From Acuticoccus yangtzensis (GTDB lineage Bacteria; Pseudomonadota; Alphaproteobacteria; Rhizobiales; Amorphaceae), in contig NZ_MJUX01000008.1 in NCBI RefSeq assembly GCF_001927245.1, forward strand, positions 186,001-250,000: a stretch of 64,000 nt of DNA. The letters run 5' to 3'. The notes below the pieces were generated by a model. The model saw only the letters and a program-made list of their open reading frames with translations, had not been told where the DNA came from and did no database searches. Position numbers and translations under genes: made by a program. Below are positions 8,557 through 16,995 of this stretch, in pieces; the first letter of the stretch is position 1, and each line of letters begins with the position of its first letter.

Positions 8557-9231
8557 ATGACCTTTTCCATCGTCGGCCACTGCACGCAAACGGGCATGTT
8601 CGGGCTGGCCATCTCGTCCTCCTCGCCGGCCGTCGCCGCGCGCTGCGCCTTCGCGCGCGCCGGTGTCGGCGCCGTCGCCACGCAGAACGTCACCGACCCG
8701 CGCCTCGGCCCGCACGCGCTGGACCTGATGGAGCGCGGCGCCTGCCCGTCCGAGGCGCTGGCGATCATCGAACGCAGCGGCGCCCACATGGCCTACCGCC
8801 AGGTGCTCGCCGTCGGCCGCACCGGCGAAAGCGCGATCTATTCCGGCGCCAACGTTCTCGGCCACTGGTCCGAGGCCGAGGGGACGAACTGCGCCGCCGC
8901 GGGCAACCTCCTCGCCGACCTCGGCGTGCCCGAAGCGATGGCGCGCCACTTCGCGTCGAGCACCGGCCACCTCGGCGCCCGGCTCGTCGGCGCGCTGCGT
9001 GCGGGGCTGGACGCGGGGGGCGAAGCCGGGCCGGTCCACTCCGCCGGGCTTCTGGTGGTCGACAAGCAGAGCTGGCCGCTCGCCGAACTGCGCATCGACT
9101 GGACCGAAGACTGCCCCATCACCGCGCTCGAAGCCGCGTGGGCGGTCTACGAGCCGCAGATGGAAGCCTATGTCACCCGCGCGCTCGACCCGCGCGAGGC
9201 ACCCTCTTATGGTGTCCCCGGCGACGAATGA
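8557..9231 (+). CDS. DUF1028 family protein (putative Ntn-type hydrolase), copy 1
   Basis: 224 residues. ATG at 8557 with GGGAGAT just upstream. The N-terminus MTFSIVGHCTQTGMFG, the ARCAFARAGVGAVATQ segment and DPRLGP are hallmarks of DUF1028 (COG3342). The family is predicted to have an Ntn-hydrolase-like fold, but the activity has not been settled. Paralogue of 24581-25285: both contain CAFAR-x-GVGAV and TDPRLGP. Both copies sit next to M20 peptidases and ABC importers, so a role in splitting an amide of an imported compound is inferred. Confidence 0.88.
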   Translation: MTFSIVGHCTQTGMFGLAISSSSPAVAARCAFARAGVGAVATQNVTDPRLGPHALDLMERGACPSEALAIIERSGAHMAYRQVLAVGRTGESAIYSGANVLGHWSEAEGTNCAAAGNLLADLGVPEAMARHFASSTGHLGARLVGALRAGLDAGGEAGPVHSAGLLVVDKQSWPLAELRIDWTEDCPITALEAAWAVYEPQMEAYVTRALDPREAPSYGVPGDE

Positions 9232-9286
9232 CCATGCGCGGGCCGGGCGGCCTTTCGGCAGGGTCCAACAAAGGTCCGGCCCGCCC

Positions 9287-10213
9287 ATGCCCCTTCGCTT
9301 CACCCTGCGACAGCTCGAATATTTCATCGCAGTGGGGGAGGCCGGCAGCATCGCTCTGGCGGCGGACAAGGTGAACGTCACCGCGCCGTCCATGTCCTCC
9401 GCCATCGCCCAGCTCGAAGCCGGCTTCGGCGTCCAGCTCTTCACGCGCCGCCACTCCCAAGGCTCGGTGCTGACGCCGACCGGCGAGCGCTTTCTGGAGC
9501 AGGCCCGCATCGTGCTGGAAGCGGCGGACAAGCTGAACGACATGGCCACCATCTACACCGGCAGCGTGCGCGGATCGCTGCGGGTCGGCTGCATGCGCAC
9601 CTTCGTTCAGCTCATGGTCCCGCAGCTCCGCCGCAGCTTCGAGGACAAGTACGAGAACGTCGACTTCACGCAGATCGAGCTGGACCAGGCGCAGATCTTC
9701 GAGGCGCTCGGCGCCGCGCGGATCGACGTTGCCCTGACCTACGACCTGTCGCTCACCTCCGACATCCTCTTCCAGCCGCTCTTGACGCTGCCGCCGTTCG
9801 TGATGACCGATGTCGCCCACCCGCTCGCCGGGCGGGACGAGGTGACCGTCGCCGACCTCGCCGCGCACGACATGGTGCTTCTCGACCTGCCGCACAGCGC
9901 GGACTATTTCCTGTCCCTCTTCAAGCCGTTGGGCCGCCGCCCGCGCATCGCCGAGCGCACGTCCGACATCTCGGTGCAGCGCAGCCTCGTGGCGAACGGC
10001 TTCGGCTTCGCCATCTCCAACATGCGCACCGCCTCGGCCTCGTCGATGGACGGGAAGCCGCTGACCTTCATCCCGCTGAAGACGGACGTGCCGCCGCTGC
10101 GCCTCGGCATCGCCATGTCCCGCGCGGCGCATGTATCGCGCACCATCCAGGCGTTCATCGACCATTGCCACGAAGCCGCCGACGCTGGGAAACTCCCCGG
10201 CCTCGCCCCCTAG
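9287..10213 (+). CDS. LysR family transcriptional regulator, copy 1
   Basis: 308 residues. N-terminal winged helix-turn-helix (about residues 5-65: LRQLEYFIAVGEAGSIALAA, then SMSSAIAQLE), then a periplasmic-binding-protein-like effector domain. It contains LLDLPHSADYFLSLF, nearly identical to LLDLPHSRDYFLRLF in the regulator at 18361-19296, so the two are close paralogues. On the same strand as the operon it follows by 55 nt and 18 nt upstream of an M20 gene; it probably controls block A. Confidence 0.93.
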   Translation: MPLRFTLRQLEYFIAVGEAGSIALAADKVNVTAPSMSSAIAQLEAGFGVQLFTRRHSQGSVLTPTGERFLEQARIVLEAADKLNDMATIYTGSVRGSLRVGCMRTFVQLMVPQLRRSFEDKYENVDFTQIELDQAQIFEALGAARIDVALTYDLSLTSDILFQPLLTLPPFVMTDVAHPLAGRDEVTVADLAAHDMVLLDLPHSADYFLSLFKPLGRRPRIAERTSDISVQRSLVANGFGFAISNMRTASASSMDGKPLTFIPLKTDVPPLRLGIAMSRAAHVSRTIQAFIDHCHEAADAGKLPGLAP

Positions 10214-10231
10214 TCCCCGATAACGAAGACC

Positions 10232-11434
10232 ATGACCTTGGACACCACTTCCCCCGTTCCCGCTCCCGACGAGATTCTGGCCCGCCTCATCGCCTTCCCC
10301 ACGGTGTCGCGCCAGTCGAACCTTGCGCTGCTCGACTATGTGGAGGGGCTTCTCGCCCCGGCCGGTGTGCGTCTGGAGCGCTTCTTCAGCGAGGACGGCA
10401 GCCGCGCCAACCTGATGGCGAGCCTCGGCCCCGAGGGTTCGGGCGGCGTCGTCCTGTCCGGCCACTGCGACGTGGTGCCGGTGGAGGGGCAGGCGTGGTC
10501 CAGCGATCCCTTCACCATGCGCACCGAGGACGGACGGCACTACGGCCGCGGCACCGCCGACATGAAGGGTTTCATCGCCGTCGCCGTCTCCACGATGCTG
10601 ACGGCCGCGCAGCGCCCGCTCGCTCTGCCGCTGCACCTCGCGATTTCGTATGACGAGGAGGTCGGCTGCCTCGGCGTACGCGGCATGCTGGACGTGTTGG
10701 GGGCGCGGCCGGAGCGTCCGGCGCTGATCATCATCGGCGAGCCGACCGGCATGCGCATCGCCAACGGCCACAAAGGCAAGCGCGGCTTCCGGGCCTGCTG
10801 CCACGGCGAGGAAGGCCACTCCGCGCTGGCGCCGAACGCGCTCAACGCGCTGCATCTGGGCGCGGCCTTCGTCACCCGGCTGATCGCCCGGCAGGACGAA
10901 CTGAGGGCGACCGGCGCCAGAGACGACGCCTACGACATCCCCTACACCACCGTTCACGCGGGCGTGATGCACGCGGGCACGGCGCTCAACATCGTGCCTA
11001 ACCGCTGCGACGTGGACTTCGAGATCCGCAACGTCGCCGCCGACGACCCGGACGCGATCCTCGCCGCCATCGCCGAGGACGCGGAGGCGATCGCAGCGCC
11101 CTACCGCAACCGCTTCCCCGATGCGCGGATCGAGATCGAGGAGACGTCCGGCTATCCGGGGCTGGAGACGCCGGAGGGAACGCCCTCCGTGGCGCTGATG
11201 CGCGCGCTTCTGGGGCGGGACGATCCGCTCATCAAGGTGGCGTTCGGCACCGAGGGCGGGCTGTTCCAGGCCGCTCTCGACGTTCCGGCGCTGGTCTGCG
11301 GCCCCGGCCACATGGCGCAGGGCCACAAGCCGGACGAGTTCGTGAGCGAGGAGCAGCTCGCCGAATGCACCCGGCTGCTGGCGGCGATCGTCGACGTTCT
11401 GGCCGAGGGCGAGGCGCCGGCGCTCACCCGCTGA
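10232..11434 (+). CDS. argE-like: M20 family deacetylase, acetylornithine deacetylase (ArgE) type
   Basis: 400 residues. Metal-ligand and catalytic motifs in order: SGHCDVVPVEG (His, Asp), GRGTADMKG (Asp), the DEEVGCLG Glu pair, GEPTG, and a C-terminal GPGHMAQGHKPDEF with the last His ligand. It ranks as ArgE type rather than DapE by the GHCDVVP and GEPTGM segments. Removes acyl groups from N-acylated amino acids using two Zn ions. No other arginine genes are near, so a catabolic N-acyl substrate is plausible. Confidence 0.9.
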   Translation: MTLDTTSPVPAPDEILARLIAFPTVSRQSNLALLDYVEGLLAPAGVRLERFFSEDGSRANLMASLGPEGSGGVVLSGHCDVVPVEGQAWSSDPFTMRTEDGRHYGRGTADMKGFIAVAVSTMLTAAQRPLALPLHLAISYDEEVGCLGVRGMLDVLGARPERPALIIIGEPTGMRIANGHKGKRGFRACCHGEEGHSALAPNALNALHLGAAFVTRLIARQDELRATGARDDAYDIPYTTVHAGVMHAGTALNIVPNRCDVDFEIRNVAADDPDAILAAIAEDAEAIAAPYRNRFPDARIEIEETSGYPGLETPEGTPSVALMRALLGRDDPLIKVAFGTEGGLFQAALDVPALVCGPGHMAQGHKPDEFVSEEQLAECTRLLAAIVDVLAEGEAPALTR

Positions 11435-11443
11435 GGCGACGCC

Positions 11444-12736
11444 TCACCCCGCCGTGGAGAGGGTCGCGGCGGGGGCGGGCGCGACCGTGTGGGCCTGGTG
11501 CGCCGCCAGCCCGGTGATGCCGTGCCAGCCCACGTAAAGCCCCACCGCGACGATGAGCACGCCCGACACGTAAGGCGCCTTGCGCGCGACCGTGGAGAAC
11601 CACGACACGCGGCGGCCGACGTGGCGCACGCTGATCGCCGCCGCCGCGCCGACCGTCACCAGCGTGATCGCGAGGCCGATCGAGAAGCACAGCACCAGGA
11701 CGAAGCCGAGCGAGACCTCCTCGAGCTGCAGGCAGAGGAGCAGCACCGTGATCGCCGCCGGGCACGGGATCAGCCCGCCGGTGAGGCCGAACAGGATGAT
11801 CTGCCACGTCGTCACCTCGCGTCCGGCGAACTGGCGGCGGATGTCGTTGGCGTGGGCCAGCTCGTGCGCGTCCTGGTAGCCGTCGGTGGCGAGGTCCAGG
11901 CCGCGCATTTCAGCGTGCAGCGGGTCGTCGCCCTCGCCTTGCAGGAACGAGACGTCGTAGTCGTGGCTGTGGTTGCCGTGGCCGAGGCTGAGACGGGCCA
12001 TGAAGCCGTGCGGCGCTGCCAGTGCACCGACCGATTGCAGCATGTCCCCGCGCGCGGTGAAGGCGAAGCGCTGCGTCGTCCCGTCCGGCTCTTCGGTGGT
12101 GACGGTGACGTCCTCGGCGCGCCAGCCGTGACCGCTGAGGGTGCGGATCGTCAGCCGCGCCGCGCCGTCCTCCTCCACCACCGCCAGGGCGACGACGCCG
12201 TGGCCGGTGTCGATCCGCCGTTCCTCGGCGCTCCGTTCGGCTGCACTGTGGTGATGGGCGTGGCCATGATCGTGCGCGTGACCGTGTGCGGGATGATCGT
12301 GCGCGTGATGATCATGGCCGTGATCGTGATGGTGCGCGTGATCATGATCGTGGCCGTTGTGCGCGCCGTGGGCGGCAGCCTTGGCGAGCTGCTGGTCCTG
12401 AAAGGTGCGCCACAGCATCCACCCGGCGATCGCGATGATGACCACCGCCGATGCGATCTGGAAATACGGCTCCAATTCCTCCGCGTCGACACCCTGCCAC
12501 AGCGTCATCCCGCCGATCGCGATGCCCCAGACGACGAGCGTGTGCGACACCGTCGCCGCAAGGCCGAGAAGCACCGCCTGCAGCACCGTGCCGCGCACGG
12601 CGACGATGAAGGCGGCCATCATCGTCTTGGAGTGGCCGGGTTCGAGCCCGTGCAGCGCGCCGAGCAGGACGGCGCTGGGCATGAAGAGCCACGCATGCGC
12701 GGCGCCCTGCGCCAAAAGGTCGGAGAATGAGCCCAT
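11444..12736 (-). CDS. rcnA: Nickel/cobalt exporter, RcnA/NicO family, with a long histidine-rich loop
   Basis: 430 residues. The hallmark GLEPGHSKTMMAAFIV is at about residues 30-45 and the second-half motif GGLIPCPAAITVLL comes after a large central loop. Residues 123-163 carry 22 histidines in 41 residues, mostly in H-D and H-A steps, a metal-binding loop as in RcnA but longer. About six transmembrane segments. Exports Ni(II)/Co(II) across the inner membrane. Lies 18 nt downstream of a CsoR/RcnR-type sensor and is presumably controlled by the operator at 13086-13104. Confidence 0.93.
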   Translation of the reverse strand: MGSFSDLLAQGAAHAWLFMPSAVLLGALHGLEPGHSKTMMAAFIVAVRGTVLQAVLLGLAATVSHTLVVWGIAIGGMTLWQGVDAEELEPYFQIASAVVIIAIAGWMLWRTFQDQQLAKAAAHGAHNGHDHDHAHHHDHGHDHHAHDHPAHGHAHDHGHAHHHSAAERSAEERRIDTGHGVVALAVVEEDGAARLTIRTLSGHGWRAEDVTVTTEEPDGTTQRFAFTARGDMLQSVGALAAPHGFMARLSLGHGNHSHDYDVSFLQGEGDDPLHAEMRGLDLATDGYQDAHELAHANDIRRQFAGREVTTWQIILFGLTGGLIPCPAAITVLLLCLQLEEVSLGFVLVLCFSIGLAITLVTVGAAAAISVRHVGRRVSWFSTVARKAPYVSGVLIVAVGLYVGWHGITGLAAHQAHTVAPAPAATLSTAG

Positions 12737-12754
12737 GTCTGTCGATACGCCGCG

Positions 12755-13075
12755 TCAGAGATACTTTGTGATGGCTTTGAATTCTTCGATCGTTTCGCGC
12801 TGATTGCGGCCGATGGAGCCGGCCGCCTCGTCCAGGCAATGGTCGATGTGGTCCTGGATGAGGGTGCGCTTGGCCTGGCAGATCGCCCGCTCCACGGCGT
12901 GCATCTGCTGGGCGATGTCGAGGCAGGATCGTTCCGCTTCGATCATGGCGATGACGCTGCGCAGGTGCCCTTCGGCCCGCTTCAGGCGCTTCACCAGATC
13001 GGGATGGGTGCTGTGAAGGTGCGCCGCCGCGGCCGGTGGCGCAGGGGGCGGCGTGTCGTCGATGGTGTCTGTCAT
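12755..13075 (-). CDS. Nickel-sensing repressor of the CsoR/RcnR family, InrS-like
   Basis: 106 residues, all-helical DUF156 protein. The metal-site residues are Cys51, His76 and Cys80 (spacing 25 and 4, as in CsoR C36/H61/C65 and InrS C53/H78/C82), plus His19, His21 and His24 in an extended N-terminus. RcnR has His at the last position, CsoR lacks the N-terminal His, and FrmR differs at the last position. With InrS numbering shifted by two, His19 here falls on InrS His21. Together with the adjacent RcnA exporter this favours Ni(II) sensing. Transcribed ahead of rcnA from the operator region upstream. Confidence 0.88.
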   Translation of the reverse strand: MTDTIDDTPPPAPPAAAAHLHSTHPDLVKRLKRAEGHLRSVIAMIEAERSCLDIAQQMHAVERAICQAKRTLIQDHIDHCLDEAAGSIGRNQRETIEEFKAITKYL

Positions 13076-13085
13076 GTCGCTATCC

Positions 13086-13104
13086 TATCCCCCTGGAGGG
13101 GATA
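13086..13104 (-). promoter_or_regulatory. Operator of the nickel sensor (perfect inverted repeat)
   Basis: TATCCCC (13086-13092) and GGGGATA (13098-13104) form a perfect 7-bp inverted repeat around a 5-bp spacer. G/C-tracts flanked by T/A-rich ends are the known operator form of CsoR/RcnR/InrS proteins. It ends 10 nt before the sensor start codon, so binding would block transcription and the ribosome-binding region of the sensor-rcnA operon. This is autoregulation by inference. Confidence 0.8.
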
Positions 13105-13237
13105 CACGCAAGCGGCTGCAGTGCCTCGATTGGCGCCAGACCTCCACCCTCACCTCCCCGCGGTGTGACGACCGCGTTGCACTCTGCGCACGATAATGCA
13201 CCGATATGCGCCGGACTTTGCGACGGAGACGACCCCC

Positions 13238-14326
13238 ATGAAAATCGCCGACGTGTCGGTCAGCGTGCACCGCTTCGAGACCACGCTGCCGGTGGTGGAC
13301 CGCCCCGGCCCCGCCGAGGTGCGCGTCATCGCCACCATCACCACCGACGACGGCCTGACCGGCAGCGGCATGACCGCGCGCTTCCTGCCCGCTGCGGTGG
13401 AGGCGGCGATCCGCAGCCACCTCGGCCCGGCGATCATCGGGATGGACCCGCGCCGCCCGGCCCAGGTGCTCGATCGGCTCATACCGCTCGTCTCCGAGCG
13501 CGGCATCGCCACCGGCGTCAACCGGGCGGCGCTCTCCTGCATCGACCTCGCGCTGTGGGATATCGCCGGCAAAGCACGCGGGGCGCGCGTGTCCGACCTC
13601 TTCGGCGGCCTCGCCGACGATGCGCCCGCCTACGTCACCTGCGGCTTCCCCAACCTCGACCGCGACGAGCAGGCCGCGCTCGCCAAGGCGATGGCGGACG
13701 AGGGCTTCGGCACCATCAAGATGGTGGTCGGCCACAAAGGCGGGCTCGCCGAGGACGTGGCGCGCATCAAGGCCATCCGCGCCGCGGTGGGTGACGGCGT
13801 CGGCATCGCCATCGACGCCAACGAGAGGTTCGACTATGCCACCGCGCTCCGGCTGGCGCAGATGCTGGCCGGCGAGCCGATCGCCTGGTTCGAGGACCCT
13901 GTCTTCAACAACGACGCGCGCGACCTCGCCACGCTGCGGGCGGCCACCGGCATCCCGCTCGGCGCCGGGCAGATGGACGGCCACGCCCGCCGCTTCCGCG
14001 AGTTCGCCGAGCACGACGCGCTGGACCTCTACATGCCCAACAGCATGTACAATGGCGGGATGAGCGAGACGGCGCGGGTGGCGGCGCTCGCCAGCGTGAA
14101 CGAGCGGCCTCTGTCGGACGCGGGCGGCGGCGGCATCTACTGCCTGCACCACATGACCGCGTTTCCTGGCGCCACTCTGGCGGAGGTCCACCTCGGCACG
14201 CTGCATCTGGAGCGCCAGCTCTTCACCGAGCCGCCGCGCGTCGCCTCCGGCCGCTCCGCGCTGCCGGACGGCCCCGGCTTCGGCGTCACCCTCGATGCCG
14301 ATGTGCTGCGCGACACGCGGATCTGA
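13238..14326 (+). CDS. Mandelate racemase/muconate lactonizing enzyme family protein with altered active site
   Basis: 362 residues, enolase superfamily. The start is taken at ATG 13238, because its MKIADVSV matches the family N-terminus; 13196 is an in-frame alternative. Asp193 (AIDANE) and Glu219 (WFEDP) are the expected first two Mg ligands. Odd: the usual K-x-K base motif reads Lys161-Met-Val163 and the third ligand Glu is Gln245 (GAGQMDG). A His pair at 304-305 could supply acid/base chemistry. Converges with a TRAP operon for small organic acids; substrate unknown. Confidence 0.88.
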   Translation: MKIADVSVSVHRFETTLPVVDRPGPAEVRVIATITTDDGLTGSGMTARFLPAAVEAAIRSHLGPAIIGMDPRRPAQVLDRLIPLVSERGIATGVNRAALSCIDLALWDIAGKARGARVSDLFGGLADDAPAYVTCGFPNLDRDEQAALAKAMADEGFGTIKMVVGHKGGLAEDVARIKAIRAAVGDGVGIAIDANERFDYATALRLAQMLAGEPIAWFEDPVFNNDARDLATLRAATGIPLGAGQMDGHARRFREFAEHDALDLYMPNSMYNGGMSETARVAALASVNERPLSDAGGGGIYCLHHMTAFPGATLAEVHLGTLHLERQLFTEPPRVASGRSALPDGPGFGVTLDADVLRDTRI

Positions 14327-14331
14327 GGTGC

Positions 14332-14359
14332 GGCGTGGCCGGCTCCGGCCGGTCACGCC
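14332..14359. terminator. Hairpin between convergent genes
   Basis: GGCGTGGCCGGC (14332-14343) pairs with GCCGGTCACGCC (14348-14359) through 12 positions with one G-T wobble and a 4-nt loop. It sits in the 39-nt gap between the ends of the enolase-superfamily gene (+) and the DctM gene (-). No T-run follows on either strand, so termination strength is uncertain. Confidence 0.45.
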
Positions 14360-14365
14360 AACCGG

Positions 14366-15643
14366 TCAGTCCAGCACCTCGGGCAGCCAGAGGGCGAGGC
14401 CGGGAACGGCGGCGAGCACCACCAGCAGCGCGATCATCGCCAGAAGGAACGGCATGTTCGCCCGCAGCGCGGCCATCACGTCCACATCCGCGATCTTCGC
14501 CGCGACGACGATGCACAGCGCCACCGGCGGCGTCACCTGGCCGATCACCACGGTGACGACGATGAGGATGCCGAAGTGGAGAAGGTCCACGTCGAGCGCG
14601 ATCAAGGTCGGCAGCAGGATGGGCACGATGACGGGGATCAACGGGTCGAGGAACATGCCCGCGATCAGCGCCACCAGCAGCAAGGCGCACAGGGTGAAGA
14701 AGGGACTGTCCGCAAGGTTCGCCGCGTCGATGAGGCCGGTGAGTTCGGCCGGAACCTTGGCGAGCGACAAGGCCCAGCCGAGCGCCGCCGAAATGCCGAC
14801 GATGAGCATGATCTCGCCGGTCAGAATCACGGTGTCGACGCACGCTTTGTAGAGCCGCGCGAAGCTGAGCTGGCGGTAGAGCGGGCCGGCCAGGACAAGG
14901 CCGTAGGCGACCGCGAAGGCCCCCGCCTCCGACGGGGTGAAGACGCCCAGCACCAGCCCCGCCAGGATGATGCCTGGCATGCCGAGGGGCAGCAGCGCTG
15001 AGCGGAGGGCGAGGAGAGCGGTGCGCCCGTCGAACGGGGCGCCGCGCTCGAACCGGCCGCCGCGCGCCATCACCGCGATGACGCCCATGAAGACCGCGCC
15101 GAGCAGCAGCCCCGGCACGACGCCGGCGAGGAAAAGCGAGGACAGCGACACGCCGGTGACCGCCGAGTAGAGGATCATCGGCGAGCTGGGCGGCACCAGC
15201 GGCCCGATGCCGGACGAGGACGCCGACAGCGCCGCGGCGAACGGCGCCGGATAGCCGCGCTCCTTCATCGACGGGATGATGACCGAGCCGGTGCCCGCGA
15301 GGTCGGCCACCGACGTGCCGATCATGCCGCCGAAGAGGACGCTGGTGGCGACGTTGACGTGGGCGAGTCCGCCGCGGAAGTGCCCCACCAGCGAGGCGGC
15401 GAAGGTGAAGAGCCGCGCGGTGATGCCGCCGACATTCATGATCGCCCCCGCCAGCACGAAGAGCGGCAGCGAGAGGAGCACAAAATCGTCGATCGCCTGG
15501 ATCGTCTGCTGGGCGAGCGCCAGTTGCCACGCCCCCGTCAGCAGGAAATAGCCGATGGTGACGGAGGCGAGTGCCACCACCAGCGGCACGCCGACGATGA
15601 CGAGGAGGCACAGAAGTGCCATGGCGATGCCGGCGAGGATCAT
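14366..15643 (-). CDS. dctM: TRAP transporter large permease, DctM
   Basis: 425 residues, about 12 hydrophobic segments, with the DctM family segments FVLLSLPLFVLAGAIMN and GTSVADLAGTG visible. Carries the Na+-coupled transport pathway. The upstream dctQ gene ends at 15640, overlapping this start by 4 nt. Last gene of the DctP - AMDase-like - DctQ - DctM operon. Confidence 0.93.
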   Translation of the reverse strand: MILAGIAMALLCLLVIVGVPLVVALASVTIGYFLLTGAWQLALAQQTIQAIDDFVLLSLPLFVLAGAIMNVGGITARLFTFAASLVGHFRGGLAHVNVATSVLFGGMIGTSVADLAGTGSVIIPSMKERGYPAPFAAALSASSSGIGPLVPPSSPMILYSAVTGVSLSSLFLAGVVPGLLLGAVFMGVIAVMARGGRFERGAPFDGRTALLALRSALLPLGMPGIILAGLVLGVFTPSEAGAFAVAYGLVLAGPLYRQLSFARLYKACVDTVILTGEIMLIVGISAALGWALSLAKVPAELTGLIDAANLADSPFFTLCALLLVALIAGMFLDPLIPVIVPILLPTLIALDVDLLHFGILIVVTVVIGQVTPPVALCIVVAAKIADVDVMAALRANMPFLLAMIALLVVLAAVPGLALWLPEVLD

Positions 15644-16188
15644 CGCAGCCTGCGCAGCTTGTAGACGGTGACGCCGATGGCGACGAGCGCCATGGCCGCC
15701 GCGGCGAGCGGGAGGGCGGCGATATAGACCCCCTTGGGATAGCCGAAATAGGGCGTCTTATCGCGGCCGAAGAGGCCGAGATATTGCCACCCCACGTGGG
15801 CGATGAAGGCGAACGTAAAAGCTGCCAGCGCGTTCGACGCGGCGGCGATCCCGCGGCGCACCGGCGGGGCGAACTTCTCCAGAATCGCGGTGGAGGCGAT
15901 CATCTGGCCGCGTTCCAGCGCCAGATAGGCGCCGATCATGACGACCCAGATGAGCAGCGTCGCGACGATCTCCTCCGTCCACACCAGCGGGCGGGAGAAG
16001 AGATAGCGCCCGCACGCGTTGACGAGCACGAGGACGACGATGGTGACGAGGGCGAGCACCCCCGCCACCTCGACCACCTTGTCGATGACCGCGAGCGGCC
16101 CCGGCAAAGCCGGCCGCTCGACATGGTCGTCCTCTCCGACATGGGCGACCTCGCGGGCGATGTCGTCGTAGGAGGTTTCAGGCTTCAA
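15640..16188 (-). CDS. dctQ: TRAP transporter small permease, DctQ
   Basis: 182 residues if started at the TTG at 16186-16188, which overlaps the TGA of the upstream gene (TTGA); a start inside at another TTG about 29 codons later is possible, and there is no Met in the N-terminal part. Four hydrophobic segments are visible, with VWTEEIVATLLIWVVMIGAY typical of DctQ. The ~26-residue hydrophilic leader before the first helix is longer than usual. Scaffolds DctM in the membrane. Confidence 0.85.
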   Translation of the reverse strand: MKPETSYDDIAREVAHVGEDDHVERPALPGPLAVIDKVVEVAGVLALVTIVVLVLVNACGRYLFSRPLVWTEEIVATLLIWVVMIGAYLALERGQMIASTAILEKFAPPVRRGIAAASNALAAFTFAFIAHVGWQYLGLFGRDKTPYFGYPKGVYIAALPLAAAAMALVAIGVTVYKLRRLR

Positions 16189-16991
16189 GGCGCGGGTTCC
16201 AGCGCCGGGGCCGCCGCGTCCGTCTCGACGTCCGCCATGAGGCGGCCGTAGCCGGGCCGCGCGCCGGCCACCCCCATCACCTTCAGCGCGCCCCACATGG
16301 AGGCCTGGATCGCCGAGATGACCGGCTTCCCAAGCTCCTCCTCCAGCGCCTTGATGAGCGCGATGGAGCGGAAGTTGGTGCACGAGATGAAGATCGCGTC
16401 AGCATCCGGCGTGTCGACGGAGCGGCAGAGGTCCCAGATGTCCTCGAGCGGCACCTCGGCCAGCGCCTGATCCTCGGTGATGGACAGGTAGCGCCCGTCC
16501 GTCACCGGGTGGCCGTTGGCGGCGAGCCACGAGGCGCACCGCTCGTGCACCTCCTCCACATAGGGCGTCGCCAGCGCCACCTTGCCGATGCCGAGCGACT
16601 CCAGCGCCCGCACGCAGGCGGTGGCGGTGGTCAGCGCCGGGGTTCCGCCGGACCAGCTCTGCATGCGCGCCGTGGTGTCCTCGTCCCACGCGTTGCCGTG
16701 CAGGAAGGACGCGCTGGTGCCGCCGAACAGGACGACGTCCACCGGCGCCTCGGCCACAAGGCGCACGCTGGTCTCGAACTCCGGCGATTCCATCATGGCG
16801 CCGATGTCGCGTACGTTGATCTTGCCGATGCGGATGCGGGAGGTGTGGACGGACACACCCGGTGCCGCCATCGCCCACATCTCGTTTTCCATCACCACCG
16901 AGGAGTGGAGGTAGACGAGGCCGATGCGGCCTTTGTCGCCCCACCCGTCGGGCATGAGACGCGCGTCGAGGGCGCCTCGCTCGGTCGCCAT
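16185..16991 (-). CDS. Asp/Glu racemase superfamily protein resembling arylmalonate decarboxylase / maleate isomerase
   Basis: 268 residues from the ATG at 16991, 4 nt after the DctP stop. Gly90-Gly-Thr92-Ser93-x-Ser-Phe matches the dioxyanion-hole loop of arylmalonate decarboxylase (AMDase), and Cys204 in ISCTNFRS lies 114 residues on, the same spacing as AMDase Gly74 and Cys188. Maleate isomerase and true racemases carry a Cys at the first position, so a one-Cys decarboxylase-like or isomerase chemistry is suggested. Its location inside a TRAP operon implies the substrate is a C4-like or malonate-like acid delivered by that transporter. Confidence 0.82.
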   Translation of the reverse strand: MATERGALDARLMPDGWGDKGRIGLVYLHSSVVMENEMWAMAAPGVSVHTSRIRIGKINVRDIGAMMESPEFETSVRLVAEAPVDVVLFGGTSASFLHGNAWDEDTTARMQSWSGGTPALTTATACVRALESLGIGKVALATPYVEEVHERCASWLAANGHPVTDGRYLSITEDQALAEVPLEDIWDLCRSVDTPDADAIFISCTNFRSIALIKALEEELGKPVISAIQASMWGALKVMGVAGARPGYGRLMADVETDAAAPALEPAP

Positions 16992-16995
16992 CAGA

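Noticed and set aside
9173-11326. 717-codon open frame on the minus strand
   Set aside because: Lies opposite a LysR and an M20 gene that are both clearly real; low-complexity translation.
12240-12370. DNA repeat array
   Set aside because: The repetitive look comes from His/Asp/Ala codons in the exporter's His loop, not from an independent repeat.
12755-13075. Formaldehyde sensor FrmR or copper sensor CsoR
   Set aside because: No formaldehyde-detoxification or copper gene adjacent; N-terminal His residues and the RcnA neighbour favour nickel. Copper sensing is not fully excluded by the C-H-C triad.
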